A stretch of 17,641 nucleotides of DNA from SCGC-AAA252-I15 sp043822165 (GTDB lineage Archaea > Altiarchaeota > Altiarchaeia > IMC4 > SCGC-AAA252-I15): NCBI GenBank assembly GCA_043822165.1, contig JBDRCA010000063.1, positions 1-17,641 on the forward strand, read 5' to 3'. Of this stretch, positions 7,811 through 15,059 are shown piece after piece. Each line of letters opens with the position of its first letter. Positions within the stretch are counted from its first letter, which is position 1. The notes under the pieces are model-generated. The model saw only the letters and a program-made list of their open reading frames with translations. It ran no database searches and was not told the origin of the DNA. A program made the position numbers and the translations under genes.

Positions 7811-8307
7811 ATTGCATCGGAGTCATCGGGAGCGACGGCCAGATAAGCCGAGAGCTTGCGGAGGCTGCAGAGTACGTTGGCGCGCAGATAGCGGAAACAG
7901 GATGCGTGTTGATATGCGGCGGCCACGGGGGCGTCATGGAGGCAGCCTGCAGGGGAGCCAAGAAGAAAGGGGGAATTACTGTCGGAATCCTGCCGGAATC
8001 TGGGAAAGAGCACGCCAACAAATACGTCGACATCGCATTACCCACTGGACTTGGTTACGCGAGAAACGCACTCGTCGGCGGCACACCCGACGTCGTCATC
8101 GCCGTCGGCGGGGTCGTGGGGACGCTTGCGGAAATCGGGATGGCGCTATCCTACGGGAAACCAGTGGTAGTAGTCGAAGGCCTTGATGGCGTAGGCGAGA
8201 AAATACCTGAAGAATACCGTAAAAAAGAGGCGACACTTAGAATCCACAAAGCCAAAAAAGAAGACGCAGTAAAAAAAGCGTTAAGCCTAATCAACCGGAA
8301 ACTTTGA
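7807..8307 (+). CDS. SLOG/TIGR00725-type LOG-like protein
   Basis: I take the GTG at 7807, which overlaps the tyrA TGA (GTGA) and gives a 166-residue protein beginning MNCIGVIGSDGQ. The same frame is open further upstream but only inside tyrA. Motifs are CGGHGGVMEAACRGA (37-51), GGITVGILP, and GGVVGTLAEIGMAL (101-114), the loops of the SLOG Rossmann-like superfamily that includes cytokinin-riboside LOG phosphoribohydrolases and the TIGR00725/YvdD-like branch. These proteins bind or hydrolyse nucleotide ligands; the exact substrate of this branch is unsettled. Coupling to tyrA suggests co-expression rather than a shared pathway step. Its last 17 bp overlap the convergent gene on the other strand. 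Confidence 0.8.
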   Translation: MNCIGVIGSDGQISRELAEAAEYVGAQIAETGCVLICGGHGGVMEAACRGAKKKGGITVGILPESGKEHANKYVDIALPTGLGYARNALVGGTPDVVIAVGGVVGTLAEIGMALSYGKPVVVVEGLDGVGEKIPEEYRKKEATLRIHKAKKEDAVKKALSLINRKL

Positions 8308-9661
8308 TGCCGAATATTATCGCGTCAGGCTGGCCGTGAACCTTCCAGTGATCCCTGAAGACACTGCATCCTCCAAGCAACTCGCAGTCACCCGCATCCC
8401 TGATGCGATAAACAGGAGTAGTCCTTGAGTGAAGCTTCTTGCCTGAAAGCTGGCCATCTTCTGCGTAGAAGGGAACGTAAAGTTTTTCGTCAACGCGCCT
8501 CTGAGCAACCCACAAGACGCCTTGTCCGGCCTCCGCCAACGCCTGACTGATTCTCGCCTGCACACCCTTGCGCTCGCAATCCAAGTTGAATACTCTGCCA
8601 CTTCCACCGGAGCGCCCCGACTTTATAATCCACTTCCTCTGCGAACGAGGCAGCTCATGCACCCGCTCCCATGGAGTCACTCCCTCTTCGGAGGGCAGTC
8701 CGAAGCTAACATCCGGGCGCACGATGACTGTTTCAGGGAAGATTTCCCTCATCTCGTCGGTGTAGTGTCCGCGCGTATTAGGGTGGAAGGGAAGCGCCAT
8801 CGCAATCTTGGTGTTGAATATTGTTGTCTCGGGCGGAGGCTCGATTCGGATTCCTCCCGTATTGTAGAGGCGCCACAGTTCATCTATGTTCTGGTACTGT
8901 TCTTCGAGCACGGCGGCCTTGTTGGGGTTCGTGTACACTAGATCGAATCCGTCCAATGGGGGGATTAAGCCCGCTTGGGGGTAATTGGATGCGTCTCCGA
9001 TGGTTTTTCCGAACGCGACACTAACGGAGCCTTCCCCTAATTCCTCCTCCACCTTCGTCATGAAGTAGAGGCCTTCACGGTCAACGCCCGGGAAAGGAGA
9101 ATATAGGTAAAGAATCCGGGGGTCTTGTCTGCCTGTTACCTCCCGCACCATTGCCGCGAACCCCTTGGCAAGCCCTGAGCCGAAATTTGATTCACCGGCA
9201 AGCATGGCATCAGTAATGGATTGGGCAGTGCCGAGGCCCATCATGTAGATTTGCAGCTCGGATATTTTCGTAAAATCCGCTATGTCAGCCCGCACGAGAG
9301 AGGGTAGCCTGCTGTCCATTTGCGTTAGCCAGTCTCTTTGTTTTTCTATGTCTGGCTCGTCAAGACCGGATTCCAGCAGGCCTGCTACGAAGCCTGTTCC
9401 CTGCGGGCTAATAAGGTCTTCCAGGTAGAGGTCTCTGGTTGTTGCGAGGAAGTCCCGTATTGTGGGGCCCATACCAGCGAATCTTGCGTGCATTTGCCGG
9501 GGGATTTCAAGCGGCCCGGATCCCAGCTGGATGTTGTATTCGTCAGAGCCCCATCCAAGCTTCATGGCGTCCAGTCTCTCCTTCCAGCCTTCCCGGACGA
9601 GAGGGTCAACGGGAGTTACGCAGGGTTCAGGAGATTTTTTCTGTTGGATGAGCTTGGGCAT
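8291..9661 (-). CDS. Conserved hypothetical protein, possibly ATP-grasp-like
   Basis: I do not recognise this 456-residue protein with confidence. It has no signal peptide or membrane helix and is evenly composed, so it looks like a soluble enzyme. The C-terminal third has KWIIKSGRSGGSGRVFNLD (343-361), a lysine followed by a glycine-rich loop, then VLWVAQRRVDEKLYVPFY (382-399). The pair 'K-x-G-rich loop / hydrophobic-Q-x(4-5)-P' recalls ATP-grasp folds, including circularly permuted members such as glutathionylspermidine-synthase-like proteins. This is only a resemblance. The middle region has YSPFPGVDREG and DLVYTNPNKAAVLEEQY. It lies 32 nt downstream of the beta-CASP nuclease on the same strand and may be co-transcribed, and it overlaps the convergent SLOG gene by 17 bp. 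Confidence 0.65.
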   Translation of the reverse strand: MPKLIQQKKSPEPCVTPVDPLVREGWKERLDAMKLGWGSDEYNIQLGSGPLEIPRQMHARFAGMGPTIRDFLATTRDLYLEDLISPQGTGFVAGLLESGLDEPDIEKQRDWLTQMDSRLPSLVRADIADFTKISELQIYMMGLGTAQSITDAMLAGESNFGSGLAKGFAAMVREVTGRQDPRILYLYSPFPGVDREGLYFMTKVEEELGEGSVSVAFGKTIGDASNYPQAGLIPPLDGFDLVYTNPNKAAVLEEQYQNIDELWRLYNTGGIRIEPPPETTIFNTKIAMALPFHPNTRGHYTDEMREIFPETVIVRPDVSFGLPSEEGVTPWERVHELPRSQRKWIIKSGRSGGSGRVFNLDCERKGVQARISQALAEAGQGVLWVAQRRVDEKLYVPFYAEDGQLSGKKLHSRTTPVYRIRDAGDCELLGGCSVFRDHWKVHGQPDAIIFGIKVSG

Positions 9662-9693
9662 AAGGATATTATAGAGAATTGGTTATGAAAAAT

Positions 9694-10953
9694 TCACTGA
9701 AGCGTTATTTTGTCTCCGTTTTCTGGCGTGTGCACCTTGTATTTGTCTGAGAGTTTTTCGGCCAATGCGATTCTTGAGCCGTCTTCGCCGTGTACGAGGA
9801 TTATTTCTTGGGGCTTTACTTTGTCTGCCATCTCGATGAGGGTTTTTTGGTCTGAGTGGGCGCTAAAGTCGAAGAAGTCTACTTCGCATTTAACGGCCAG
9901 TTTCTTGCCTGTCTTCTGGTCGGTGATGTATCCTTCCTCTATGAGGGTTCTCCCGTTCGTCCCCTCCACCTGGTAGCCAACCAAGAGAACCGTCGAGCGG
10001 GAGTCCTTCCTCACCTTCGAAAGATAAGACAATACTGGGCCGCCGGTGAGCATGCCTGCAGTCGTTACTATGACGCACGGCTCCTTGACGGCTTCTTTCC
10101 GCATCTGGTTATGGTACACCCAGTTCGCGTTGTTGGCCGACTTTTGGAGCAAGTCCGCGTCGCGCAGGTACTCTGAGTAGCTCAAAAAAACCTTGACGAC
10201 TGCCTTGCTCATCCCGTCCAAGTATATGGGATAGGGTATTGAGTCGAGTGTCATGAGTATTTCCTGGCTTCTGCCGACCGCAAATGCCGGGACGATTGCC
10301 ACGCCGCCGCGGTCGCAGGTCTCCTCTACTTTATCAAGGAAAGCTCCTTTAACCTGCTCTCTGTCAGGGTGGATCATGTCTCCGTACGTTGACTCTGAGA
10401 TTAACACGTCCGCCTGCGGGTAAGTTGCTCCTTTGAGGAGCATCGTGTCTTTCGCGTTTGTGTCGCCTGAGTAAAAGATTTTTTTTTCGTCGGTATCAAG
10501 GAGTATGCCTGCGCTTCCGGGTATGTGGCCTGCGTCATACATTGTGACTGTGAACTGGCTTCCTATTTTTCGTTCGCGCCCGTAAGGGATGGTTATTTCA
10601 CTTCCTTCTATGCGGTCTACGTCGCCGTCGGAGTAGGCTTCGGGAAGATTTTTTATGCGGTTTACTTTCACGGAGTCGTGGAGGAGCATCTGGCATATGT
10701 CGAAGGTTATGTCGACGCCGTATATGCCGAACGGTTTTTTCTTGTGCAGGTAAGGTATTCCTCCGCTGTGATCCAGGTGCGCGTGCGAGAGTATGAGGGA
10801 GTTAATCCGCTCAGGTTTTATGGGGAAGGTTACTGGTTCCGTGAGCTGTAAGCCGTGGTCGAGGGCGACTGACTCGCCTTTGTGTTCGACGAGGTAGCTG
10901 CTTCTCCCCACTTCATGGGCTCCGCCGAGGAGAGTCACTTCTATGGGCACCAT
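9694..10953 (-). CDS. Beta-CASP metallo-beta-lactamase ribonuclease (aCPSF2-like)
   Basis: The 419-residue protein contains the metallo-beta-lactamase motif HAHLDH (57-62), further metal ligands in AGHIPGS (His143) and YSGDTN (Asp164), and the beta-CASP motifs: ESTYGD (motif A, 187-192), FSAHSD (motif B, His366) and LVHGE (motif C, His388). All predicted zinc ligands are present. There is no N-terminal KH domain, so it belongs with archaeal aCPSF2-type enzymes rather than aCPSF1 (FttA). Relatives are endo- and 5'-3' exoribonucleases acting in RNA processing and decay. The protein is cytosolic. The ATG has a TATA-like element about 27 nt upstream and no Shine-Dalgarno, suggesting a leaderless mRNA. 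It is divergent from the AsnB-like gene across 30 bp. Confidence 0.92.
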   Translation of the reverse strand: MVPIEVTLLGGAHEVGRSSYLVEHKGESVALDHGLQLTEPVTFPIKPERINSLILSHAHLDHSGGIPYLHKKKPFGIYGVDITFDICQMLLHDSVKVNRIKNLPEAYSDGDVDRIEGSEITIPYGRERKIGSQFTVTMYDAGHIPGSAGILLDTDEKKIFYSGDTNAKDTMLLKGATYPQADVLISESTYGDMIHPDREQVKGAFLDKVEETCDRGGVAIVPAFAVGRSQEILMTLDSIPYPIYLDGMSKAVVKVFLSYSEYLRDADLLQKSANNANWVYHNQMRKEAVKEPCVIVTTAGMLTGGPVLSYLSKVRKDSRSTVLLVGYQVEGTNGRTLIEEGYITDQKTGKKLAVKCEVDFFDFSAHSDQKTLIEMADKVKPQEIILVHGEDGSRIALAEKLSDKYKVHTPENGDKITLQ

Positions 10954-10956
10954 ACA

Positions 10957-10965
10957 TTATTTTAT
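10957..10965 (+). promoter_or_regulatory. TATA-like element for the AsnB-like gene
   Basis: The sequence ttattttat is centred about 23 nt before the GTG at 10984 and 29 nt before the next in-frame GTG at 10990. The usual archaeal spacing of about 26-27 nt to the transcript start therefore allows either codon. It sits only 4 nt from the start codon of the divergent nuclease gene. Confidence 0.4.
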
Positions 10966-10976
10966 CTGATTGTAGG

Positions 10977-10983
10977 CATATAA
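10977..10983 (-). promoter_or_regulatory. TATA-like element for the beta-CASP nuclease gene
   Basis: Read on the minus strand this is ttatatg, centred about 27 nt upstream of the nuclease ATG, consistent with leaderless transcription. It directly abuts the first GTG of the divergent AsnB-like gene, so the two promoters overlap head to head in 30 bp. Confidence 0.45.
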
Positions 10984-11886
10984 GTGAGTGTGAAATACGT
11001 CGACGAATTATTGGCGCTCCTTGACTCTTCTGTCGCGGAGTGCGTGAGCGGTGAGGGCAGCATTGGCCTTGTTTATTCCTCCGGCGTTGATTCCACGCTT
11101 GTGGGAGTAGTCGCCTCAAGGCACGGGAAGGTGACTGGATACAACGTGGGCGTTGCCGGCTCCCCTGACGCAGCGTATGCGAGGGATGCGGACTCAGGCC
11201 TTCCTTTTAGCCTCGCATACGTCGAGATAAGCGAGGAGGACGTCGAGGAAGCGCTCCCGATTGTCGCGAAAGCTGTGGGGGAGCCGAATCCATTGAAGAT
11301 TTCAGTTGGAATCCCCTTCTATTTCGCGTCAAAGAAGGCGAAAAGCGACGGATTAACATCCATGCTTTGCGGCCAGGGCCCGGACGAGCTTTTCGGGGGA
11401 TATGCGAGGTACCTGGATGTTTTAGGCGCCTCTGGTTATGAGGGAGTCGAGGAGGCTATGAGAAAGGATGCGGCAGAGCTTTTCGGCAGCCAGCTTGTCT
11501 TTGACGAGAGGGTTGCGGGCGTAAACGGCGTCTCATTAAGGTTCCCGTTCATGGACGAAAAATTCGTTGATTTCGCCTTGAAGATTCCCATTGAATTCAA
11601 GCTTAAGGAGGCTGAAACCGTGCCGGAATACGAGTGCGTCGACGACGTCAGAGGCCTGCATGTCATACGGAAATTCATTCTCCGAGAGGCCGCCGCGAAA
11701 GCAGGCGTCCCCGATTCGATATTGAACCGGCTGAAGAAGGCCGCGCAATACGGCAGCGGAGCCATGAAGACAATTGAAAAGCTGGCGCGAAAAAAAGGCG
11801 CGAAAAAAGATGCTTCAGACGCGGGACGCTCCGACTACGTGAGGTTTTACATTGAACGTGTTTTCGAAGAGGTTTCCTTGGGCTAG
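10984..11886 (+). CDS. Asparagine synthetase C-terminal domain-like PP-loop enzyme
   Basis: The 300-residue protein carries the ATP-pyrophosphatase loop YSSGVDST (31-38; usual family form SGGxDS), CGQGPDELFGGY (129-140), FPFMDEKFVDFALKIP (187-202) and KKAAQYGSG (251-259). These are all landmarks of the AsnB synthetase domain, which adenylates a carboxylate for amidation. The N-terminal glutaminase domain of full AsnB is absent, and the protein starts right at the PP-loop domain. The nitrogen donor would have to be free ammonia or a separate subunit, or the enzyme modifies another substrate. The start is GTG, with a second GTG two codons later that suits the TATA-like element slightly better. 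The 3' end overlaps the next gene by about 35 nt. Confidence 0.82.
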   Translation: MSVKYVDELLALLDSSVAECVSGEGSIGLVYSSGVDSTLVGVVASRHGKVTGYNVGVAGSPDAAYARDADSGLPFSLAYVEISEEDVEEALPIVAKAVGEPNPLKISVGIPFYFASKKAKSDGLTSMLCGQGPDELFGGYARYLDVLGASGYEGVEEAMRKDAAELFGSQLVFDERVAGVNGVSLRFPFMDEKFVDFALKIPIEFKLKEAETVPEYECVDDVRGLHVIRKFILREAAAKAGVPDSILNRLKKAAQYGSGAMKTIEKLARKKGAKKDASDAGRSDYVRFYIERVFEEVSLG

Positions 11887-12205
11887 AAGAAAGACGCCGG
11901 CAAGAATCAGGGCGACCAGGGACCAGACCGAGAGAATCGCCGCCGAAGCCGAGGAAAAAGGAAAAGACGCGACCAAAAGATTCAGGTACTCGACGCTCGT
12001 ATTCATCACAGGCCTCGTGCCCCTGTCGGTTCTCGGAGTCTACGGAGCAATCACAAACGTCCACGGAAGCGTCTTGAATACGCTCGTCTTCATTGCATTG
12101 TCTTTTATCGTGTCTGCGGCATTCATGGTTTATCTTACCCGGGACTTGGATGAGAGGCTCGAGGGCATGTTGAAGACGATAGCCAAGAAGGGGTTCAGAA
12201 AGTAA
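11852..12205 (+). CDS. Small two-helix membrane protein, unknown function
   Basis: I do not recognise this 117-residue protein. The N-terminal 45 residues are highly basic and polar (RRKTPARIRATRDQ, then EKGKDATKR). They are followed by two hydrophobic helices at about 47-66 and 75-95 with a short loop, and a charged tail (DLDERLEGMLKTIAKKGFRK), so both ends probably face the cytoplasm. The start must be TTG at 11852 or GTG at 11858, because no later in-frame start precedes the helices. Both lie inside the 3' end of the AsnB-like gene, implying translational coupling. The long antisense frames across this stretch lack any recognisable content. Confidence 0.65.
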   Translation: MNVFSKRFPWARRKTPARIRATRDQTERIAAEAEEKGKDATKRFRYSTLVFITGLVPLSVLGVYGAITNVHGSVLNTLVFIALSFIVSAAFMVYLTRDLDERLEGMLKTIAKKGFRK

Positions 12206-12207
12206 GG

Positions 12208-12215
12208 TTTTAAAG
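12208..12215 (+). promoter_or_regulatory. TATA-like element for the TPM/LemA operon
   Basis: The sequence ttttaaag lies in the 34-nt gap after the two-TM gene, centred about 28 nt before the TPM-protein ATG, with no Shine-Dalgarno between. This fits a leaderless archaeal promoter starting the TPM - nucleotidyltransferase-like - LemA operon. Confidence 0.5.
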
Positions 12216-12239
12216 TCTTCCTTCGTAATCAATCAGACG

Positions 12240-12971
12240 ATGAAGAATACTTGTGTTTTTTTGTGTGTCGTTTTGGCGGCTTCGCTCGTCTCGGCTTTAG
12301 AGTATCCGCAGCTTACGGGTTTTGTGACGGATACCGCGGACATGATTGACCCTTCCTGGGAGGCGAGCATTAACAGTCTTGCAAGGCAGATTGAGGAGAA
12401 CACGACCGCCGAGATTGCGGTCGTCACTGTCCCGTCTCTTGAGGGTTTGACGAAAGAGCAGTATGCCGTGGAGTTGTTCGGGAAGGCTGGGATAGGTAAG
12501 AAGGATAAGGCTAATGGGCTCTTGATTCTGGTGGCCAGGGATGAGCGTGAATACCGTTTCGAGGTTGGGTATGGGCTTGAGGCGTATGTTACTGACAGCA
12601 TGTACGTGACTATCGGGAAGAGGATTATCGAGCCCAACTTCAAGGAGGGCGAATACGGTCGGGGCTTATACGAGGCCGTTGAAGTCATCGGCGGGCTCAT
12701 TGCGGGCCAAGAAGACGTTGTCTCAGAGTATAGCATGCCCGCTGGAGGGGATGCTGAACCCGACATTTGGTCGAATATTTTCTCTTTGTTGTTTTTCATA
12801 TTCCTTATTTACCTTTTCTCTAAGGGAGGTTTCTTCCCCCTGTTCTTCTTCGGCGGGCCCAGAATCCGCACCGGAGGAGGGTGGAATTCATCCGGAGGCT
12901 TCGGAGGCGGAGGCTTCGGCGGATTCGGCGGAGGCTTCTCTGGTGGAGGAGGATTCGGAGGAAGATGGTGA
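12240..12971 (+). CDS. TPM-domain (YgcG family) secreted/membrane protein
   Basis: The 243-residue protein has a signal peptide (about 1-19, VSA cleavage), then a TPM (TLP18.3/Psb32/MOLO-1) domain at about 25-155. Family features are LTGFVTDTADMI, TTAEIAVVTVPSLEG, KANGLLILVARDERE and the signature GYGLE at 110-114. A membrane helix follows at about 177-194, then a strikingly glycine/phenylalanine-rich tail (about 212-243, ending GGFGGRW) typical of YgcG-type proteins. TPM proteins act outside the cytoplasm. Some plant members have phosphatase activity or assist photosystem repair; the prokaryotic role is unknown. They are repeatedly found beside LemA, as here two genes downstream. The stop is 4 nt before the next ATG. 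Confidence 0.88.
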   Translation: MKNTCVFLCVVLAASLVSALEYPQLTGFVTDTADMIDPSWEASINSLARQIEENTTAEIAVVTVPSLEGLTKEQYAVELFGKAGIGKKDKANGLLILVARDEREYRFEVGYGLEAYVTDSMYVTIGKRIIEPNFKEGEYGRGLYEAVEVIGGLIAGQEDVVSEYSMPAGGDAEPDIWSNIFSLLFFIFLIYLFSKGGFFPLFFFGGPRIRTGGGWNSSGGFGGGGFGGFGGGFSGGGGFGGRW

Positions 12972-12975
12972 AAAA

Positions 12976-13632
12976 ATGGAGATTATAACTGAACTTGAAA
13001 GGGACTTAGGCAAAAACCTCGTGTGCATAACAGAATACGGATTAGTCGAGAAACAATATGCGGCAGTCGTATCAGAGCTCGGATTCGGCGTGTTAACGGC
13101 GGTGAAAGACACCGCCAAGAAACTCGCCAAGAAAGGTGTGTATCCACTGTTCGTGACGACAGAGGAACTGTCAGACGGCCGCGACGTATTCCCCCTGGAA
13201 TTTTTGAACATGAAGGTTACCGGCAACGTCATATACGGAACCAACGTTTTCTCGAAACTCACATTCGACAAAGAACACGTAAGACGCGAACTAGAATCAG
13301 AGTTTAGGACGAAACTCATAACACTGCGGCAAGGCTACCTGGAAGCAGCAGGCAAACGAAAAGAACTCGCAAGCCTAGTAGGAAAAGCAATCCCGACCCT
13401 CGCTCCAGTATGCTACGGCATGCTCTACCTAAAAGACCTTGAAGCCCCTAAAGACGTGGACGGGCTCCTCTCGGCGATAACACGGGCATACGAAGTAAAC
13501 GTAGACGTCCTCTCCCTCCTCAACAAAAAAGACGTCGGGAAACTATCAGTCGAAGACCTTGAATCAACAGTAAAGGAACTGGTCAGGTTTCTCGCAGAGC
13601 TGGGGGAAGTATTCGACGAGATGAAGATTTAA
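12976..13632 (+). CDS. Degenerate nucleotidyltransferase-like protein of the LemA/TPM neighbourhood
   Basis: The 218-residue soluble protein starts at the ATG 4 nt after the TPM stop; the same frame is open upstream but only through the TPM glycine tail. Residues 54-123 (PLFVTTEELSDGRDVFPLEF, VIYG, and RTKLITLRQGYLE at 111-123) match my recollection of a family annotated as nucleotidyltransferase-domain proteins, often encoded beside LemA/TPM genes in bacteria. The catalytic signature GS-x-x-x-x-x-D-h-D expected in the first 50 residues is absent: that region reads CITEYGLVEKQYAAVVSELG. The protein is therefore probably a non-catalytic or binding version. A helical C-terminus (from about 125) follows. 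The family assignment is moderate and from memory of conserved phrases only. Confidence 0.65.
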   Translation: MEIITELERDLGKNLVCITEYGLVEKQYAAVVSELGFGVLTAVKDTAKKLAKKGVYPLFVTTEELSDGRDVFPLEFLNMKVTGNVIYGTNVFSKLTFDKEHVRRELESEFRTKLITLRQGYLEAAGKRKELASLVGKAIPTLAPVCYGMLYLKDLEAPKDVDGLLSAITRAYEVNVDVLSLLNKKDVGKLSVEDLESTVKELVRFLAELGEVFDEMKI

Positions 13633-13635
13633 ATA
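13628..13635 (+). promoter_or_regulatory. Possible internal TATA element before lemA
   Basis: The sequence tttaaata overlaps the last codons and stop of the preceding gene and is centred about 31 nt before the lemA ATG. It could give lemA its own short-leader transcript in addition to read-through from the TPM promoter. Confidence 0.35.
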
Positions 13636-13662
13636 CGGGGGAACACAAATAGATTCAAAGGA

Positions 13663-14238
13663 ATGGACAAGAAAATCTGGTACGTACTTGGCGGCATAGC
13701 AGCAGTAATACTGATACTGGTGCTATGGTTTGTGGGCTCCTACAACAGCTTAGTTAGGCTTGACACGACCGTCGAGGAAAAATGGGCGCAAGTCGAAAAC
13801 CAGTACCAGCGCCGCGCAGACCTTGTCCCGAACCTTGTCGCAACAGTCAAAGGCTACGCAGCCCACGAAGAAAACCTGTTCACTGAAGTGACAAAGCTTA
13901 GAAGCCAGTGGGGGGCAGCCGCGGCGTCAGGCGACAGGGAAGGCCAGATACAAGCCGCTCGAGGCATGGACTCTGCAATATCAAGACTCCTGCTTGTCGC
14001 TGAAAACTACCCGCAGCTTCGAGCCAGCGAAAACTTCCTAGCACTCCAAAGCCAATTAGAAGGCACTGAAAACCGGATTGCAGTCGAGAGGATGAGATAC
14101 AACGAAATCGTCCGTGAATACAACATCAAGATTAGGAGGATTCCGACAGTGTTCATCGCCAACATGTTCGGCTTCGATGCGAAAGAATTCTTTGAAGCAG
14201 ACGAAGGAAGCCAGCAAGTGCCGGAAGTCTCGTTCTGA
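13663..14238 (+). CDS. lemA: LemA family membrane protein
   Basis: The 191-residue protein is of normal LemA length. It has an N-terminal membrane helix at about 6-24, then the hallmark sequence YNSLVRLDTTVEEKWAQVEN (27-46) and YQRRADLVPNLVATVKGYA (48-66), a helical middle, RYNEIVREYN, and FGFDAKEFFEADEG near the end. LemA proteins are membrane-tethered helical bundles of uncertain biochemical role found in bacteria and some archaea. Genetic links are to TPM/YgcG proteins, also present here two genes upstream, suggesting that they work in one envelope-associated complex (inference). The gene ends 28 nt from the convergent pilin-like array. Confidence 0.93.
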   Translation: MDKKIWYVLGGIAAVILILVLWFVGSYNSLVRLDTTVEEKWAQVENQYQRRADLVPNLVATVKGYAAHEENLFTEVTKLRSQWGAAAASGDREGQIQAARGMDSAISRLLLVAENYPQLRASENFLALQSQLEGTENRIAVERMRYNEIVREYNIKIRRIPTVFIANMFGFDAKEFFEADEGSQQVPEVSF

Positions 14239-14266
14239 TATCTGATTGAAGGATTAACTAGCAGTC

Positions 14267-15016
14267 TTAGATTGGCGGCATAAGCAGTGTAGTCGTCGTG
14301 AACGTTGGCACGCATTCTCCTTCAGGGTGTTCGGCGGTTGCCGCGCATATGTCTCCGGCACATGACATCGGGCAGCCCACACAGTTGTTGCATCTGTTCC
14401 CAAACGGCGTCCACCAGCAAACCTGACATACCAGGGGGCATTCATCGTCGGTATCGCATGGGCACACATCATTGACCGTGCAGTCAACTAAACCGCTTGG
14501 TTCGTCGAGGACTGGAATATTTTTTGCTATCCCGCACGCAGTATCAGACGCCGGCTGACCGCCCACGGAATAACCCTCCTTGATGCACAAACGGAAGTCC
14601 ACACTCACATCATCAGCAGAGGCTTTAAGTGGGAAGACAACCGATGCCTCGGAGACAGAATTTAGGTTTGATGCATTTACATAAAATATCCCCAATTCTC
14701 CCTGAGTCAAGATCGCATTCAAGTCGGTGCGTAAAACGTCATTTTCATCGTCTACAGGCGATACCTCGACCCAGTGGACCTCCATCGTGTAGGGCCGCGT
14801 ATTCAAGACAGTCAAAACCAAGACGCCGTCACTATACAAGTGAACCTGATCAGAAACAGGCTGAACACCAGAAGCACGCAAACCCTCAAAACGGGGAACA
14901 GCCTCAGCATCAAAAACCCCTAAATGAAACAACAAGACCCCGATAGACAAGACAATCAAGACACTCCACCCGTGAGTCACCAACCACTCGATTGCAGACT
15001 GACCGCGAGACAACAT
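14267..15016 (-). CDS. Class III signal peptide pilin-like surface protein, copy 1
   Basis: The 249-residue protein begins MLSRG followed by QSAIEWLVTHGWSVLIVLSIG. This is a class III (type IV pilin-like) archaeal signal with predicted cleavage after Gly5, Gln at +1 and Glu at +5, and a hydrophobic helix that would form the filament core or anchor. Residues 35-130 are nearly the same in all four paralogues (PRFEGLRASGVQPVSDQVHL, VLNTRPYTMEVHWVEVSP) and contain an N-A-S sequon. The C-terminal third is cysteine-rich and copy-specific (DECPLVCQVC, CNNCVGCPMSC). It closes with the shared HPEGEC, then a threonine-rich tail (TFTTTTLLMPPI) found only in this copy. It is the last member of the array and convergent with lemA. 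Function is unknown; a pilus or surface-adhesin subunit is inferred. Confidence 0.85.
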   Translation of the reverse strand: MLSRGQSAIEWLVTHGWSVLIVLSIGVLLFHLGVFDAEAVPRFEGLRASGVQPVSDQVHLYSDGVLVLTVLNTRPYTMEVHWVEVSPVDDENDVLRTDLNAILTQGELGIFYVNASNLNSVSEASVVFPLKASADDVSVDFRLCIKEGYSVGGQPASDTACGIAKNIPVLDEPSGLVDCTVNDVCPCDTDDECPLVCQVCWWTPFGNRCNNCVGCPMSCAGDICAATAEHPEGECVPTFTTTTLLMPPI

Positions 15017-15022
15017 CTTTAT
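14999..15022. repeat. 24-bp identical start-region repeat, pilin copy 1
   Basis: This 24-bp segment spanning the start codon and leader of copy 1 is identical to 15768-15791 at copy 2. The signal-peptide codons beyond it are also similar, so the duplication includes the leader and initiation region. Confidence 0.85.
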
Positions 15023-15046
15023 CAGTTAAGATATTAACGCACACTG

Positions 15047-15053
15047 ATTAAAA
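15047..15053 (-). promoter_or_regulatory. TATA-like element of pilin copy 1
   Basis: Read on the minus strand this is ttttaat, with exactly 30 nt between it and the ATG. The same element occurs at the same distance in copy 2, and the leader next to the ATG (ataaag) is also shared. The spacing implies a transcript with a leader of about 7 nt. Confidence 0.5.
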
Positions 15054-15059
15054 CCAGGA

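Noticed and set aside
11675..12232. 185-residue minus-strand open frame opposite the AsnB-like and two-TM genes
   Set aside because: Low-complexity Arg/Ser-rich translation with no domain features. The plus strand carries recognisable motifs and plausible membrane helices over the same bases.
12233..12799. 188-residue minus-strand open frame opposite the TPM gene
   Set aside because: Ser/Thr/Pro-rich shadow translation; the plus strand encodes a clear TPM domain with a signal peptide.
12887..12968. Tandem DNA repeat (ggaggcttcgg-like units)
   Set aside because: It is the codon pattern of the Gly/Phe-rich tail normal for YgcG-type TPM proteins, not an independent repeat element.
12679..12975. 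N-terminal extension of the nucleotidyltransferase-like protein through the TPM gene
   Set aside because: The extension is only the alternate frame of the TPM C-terminus and its glycine-rich tail (Ser/Ala/Glu repeats). The ATG at 12976, 4 nt after the TPM stop, is a natural start.
14239..14266. Terminator between lemA and pilin copy 1
   Set aside because: The 28-bp convergent gap has no oligo-T run or stable hairpin that I can see.
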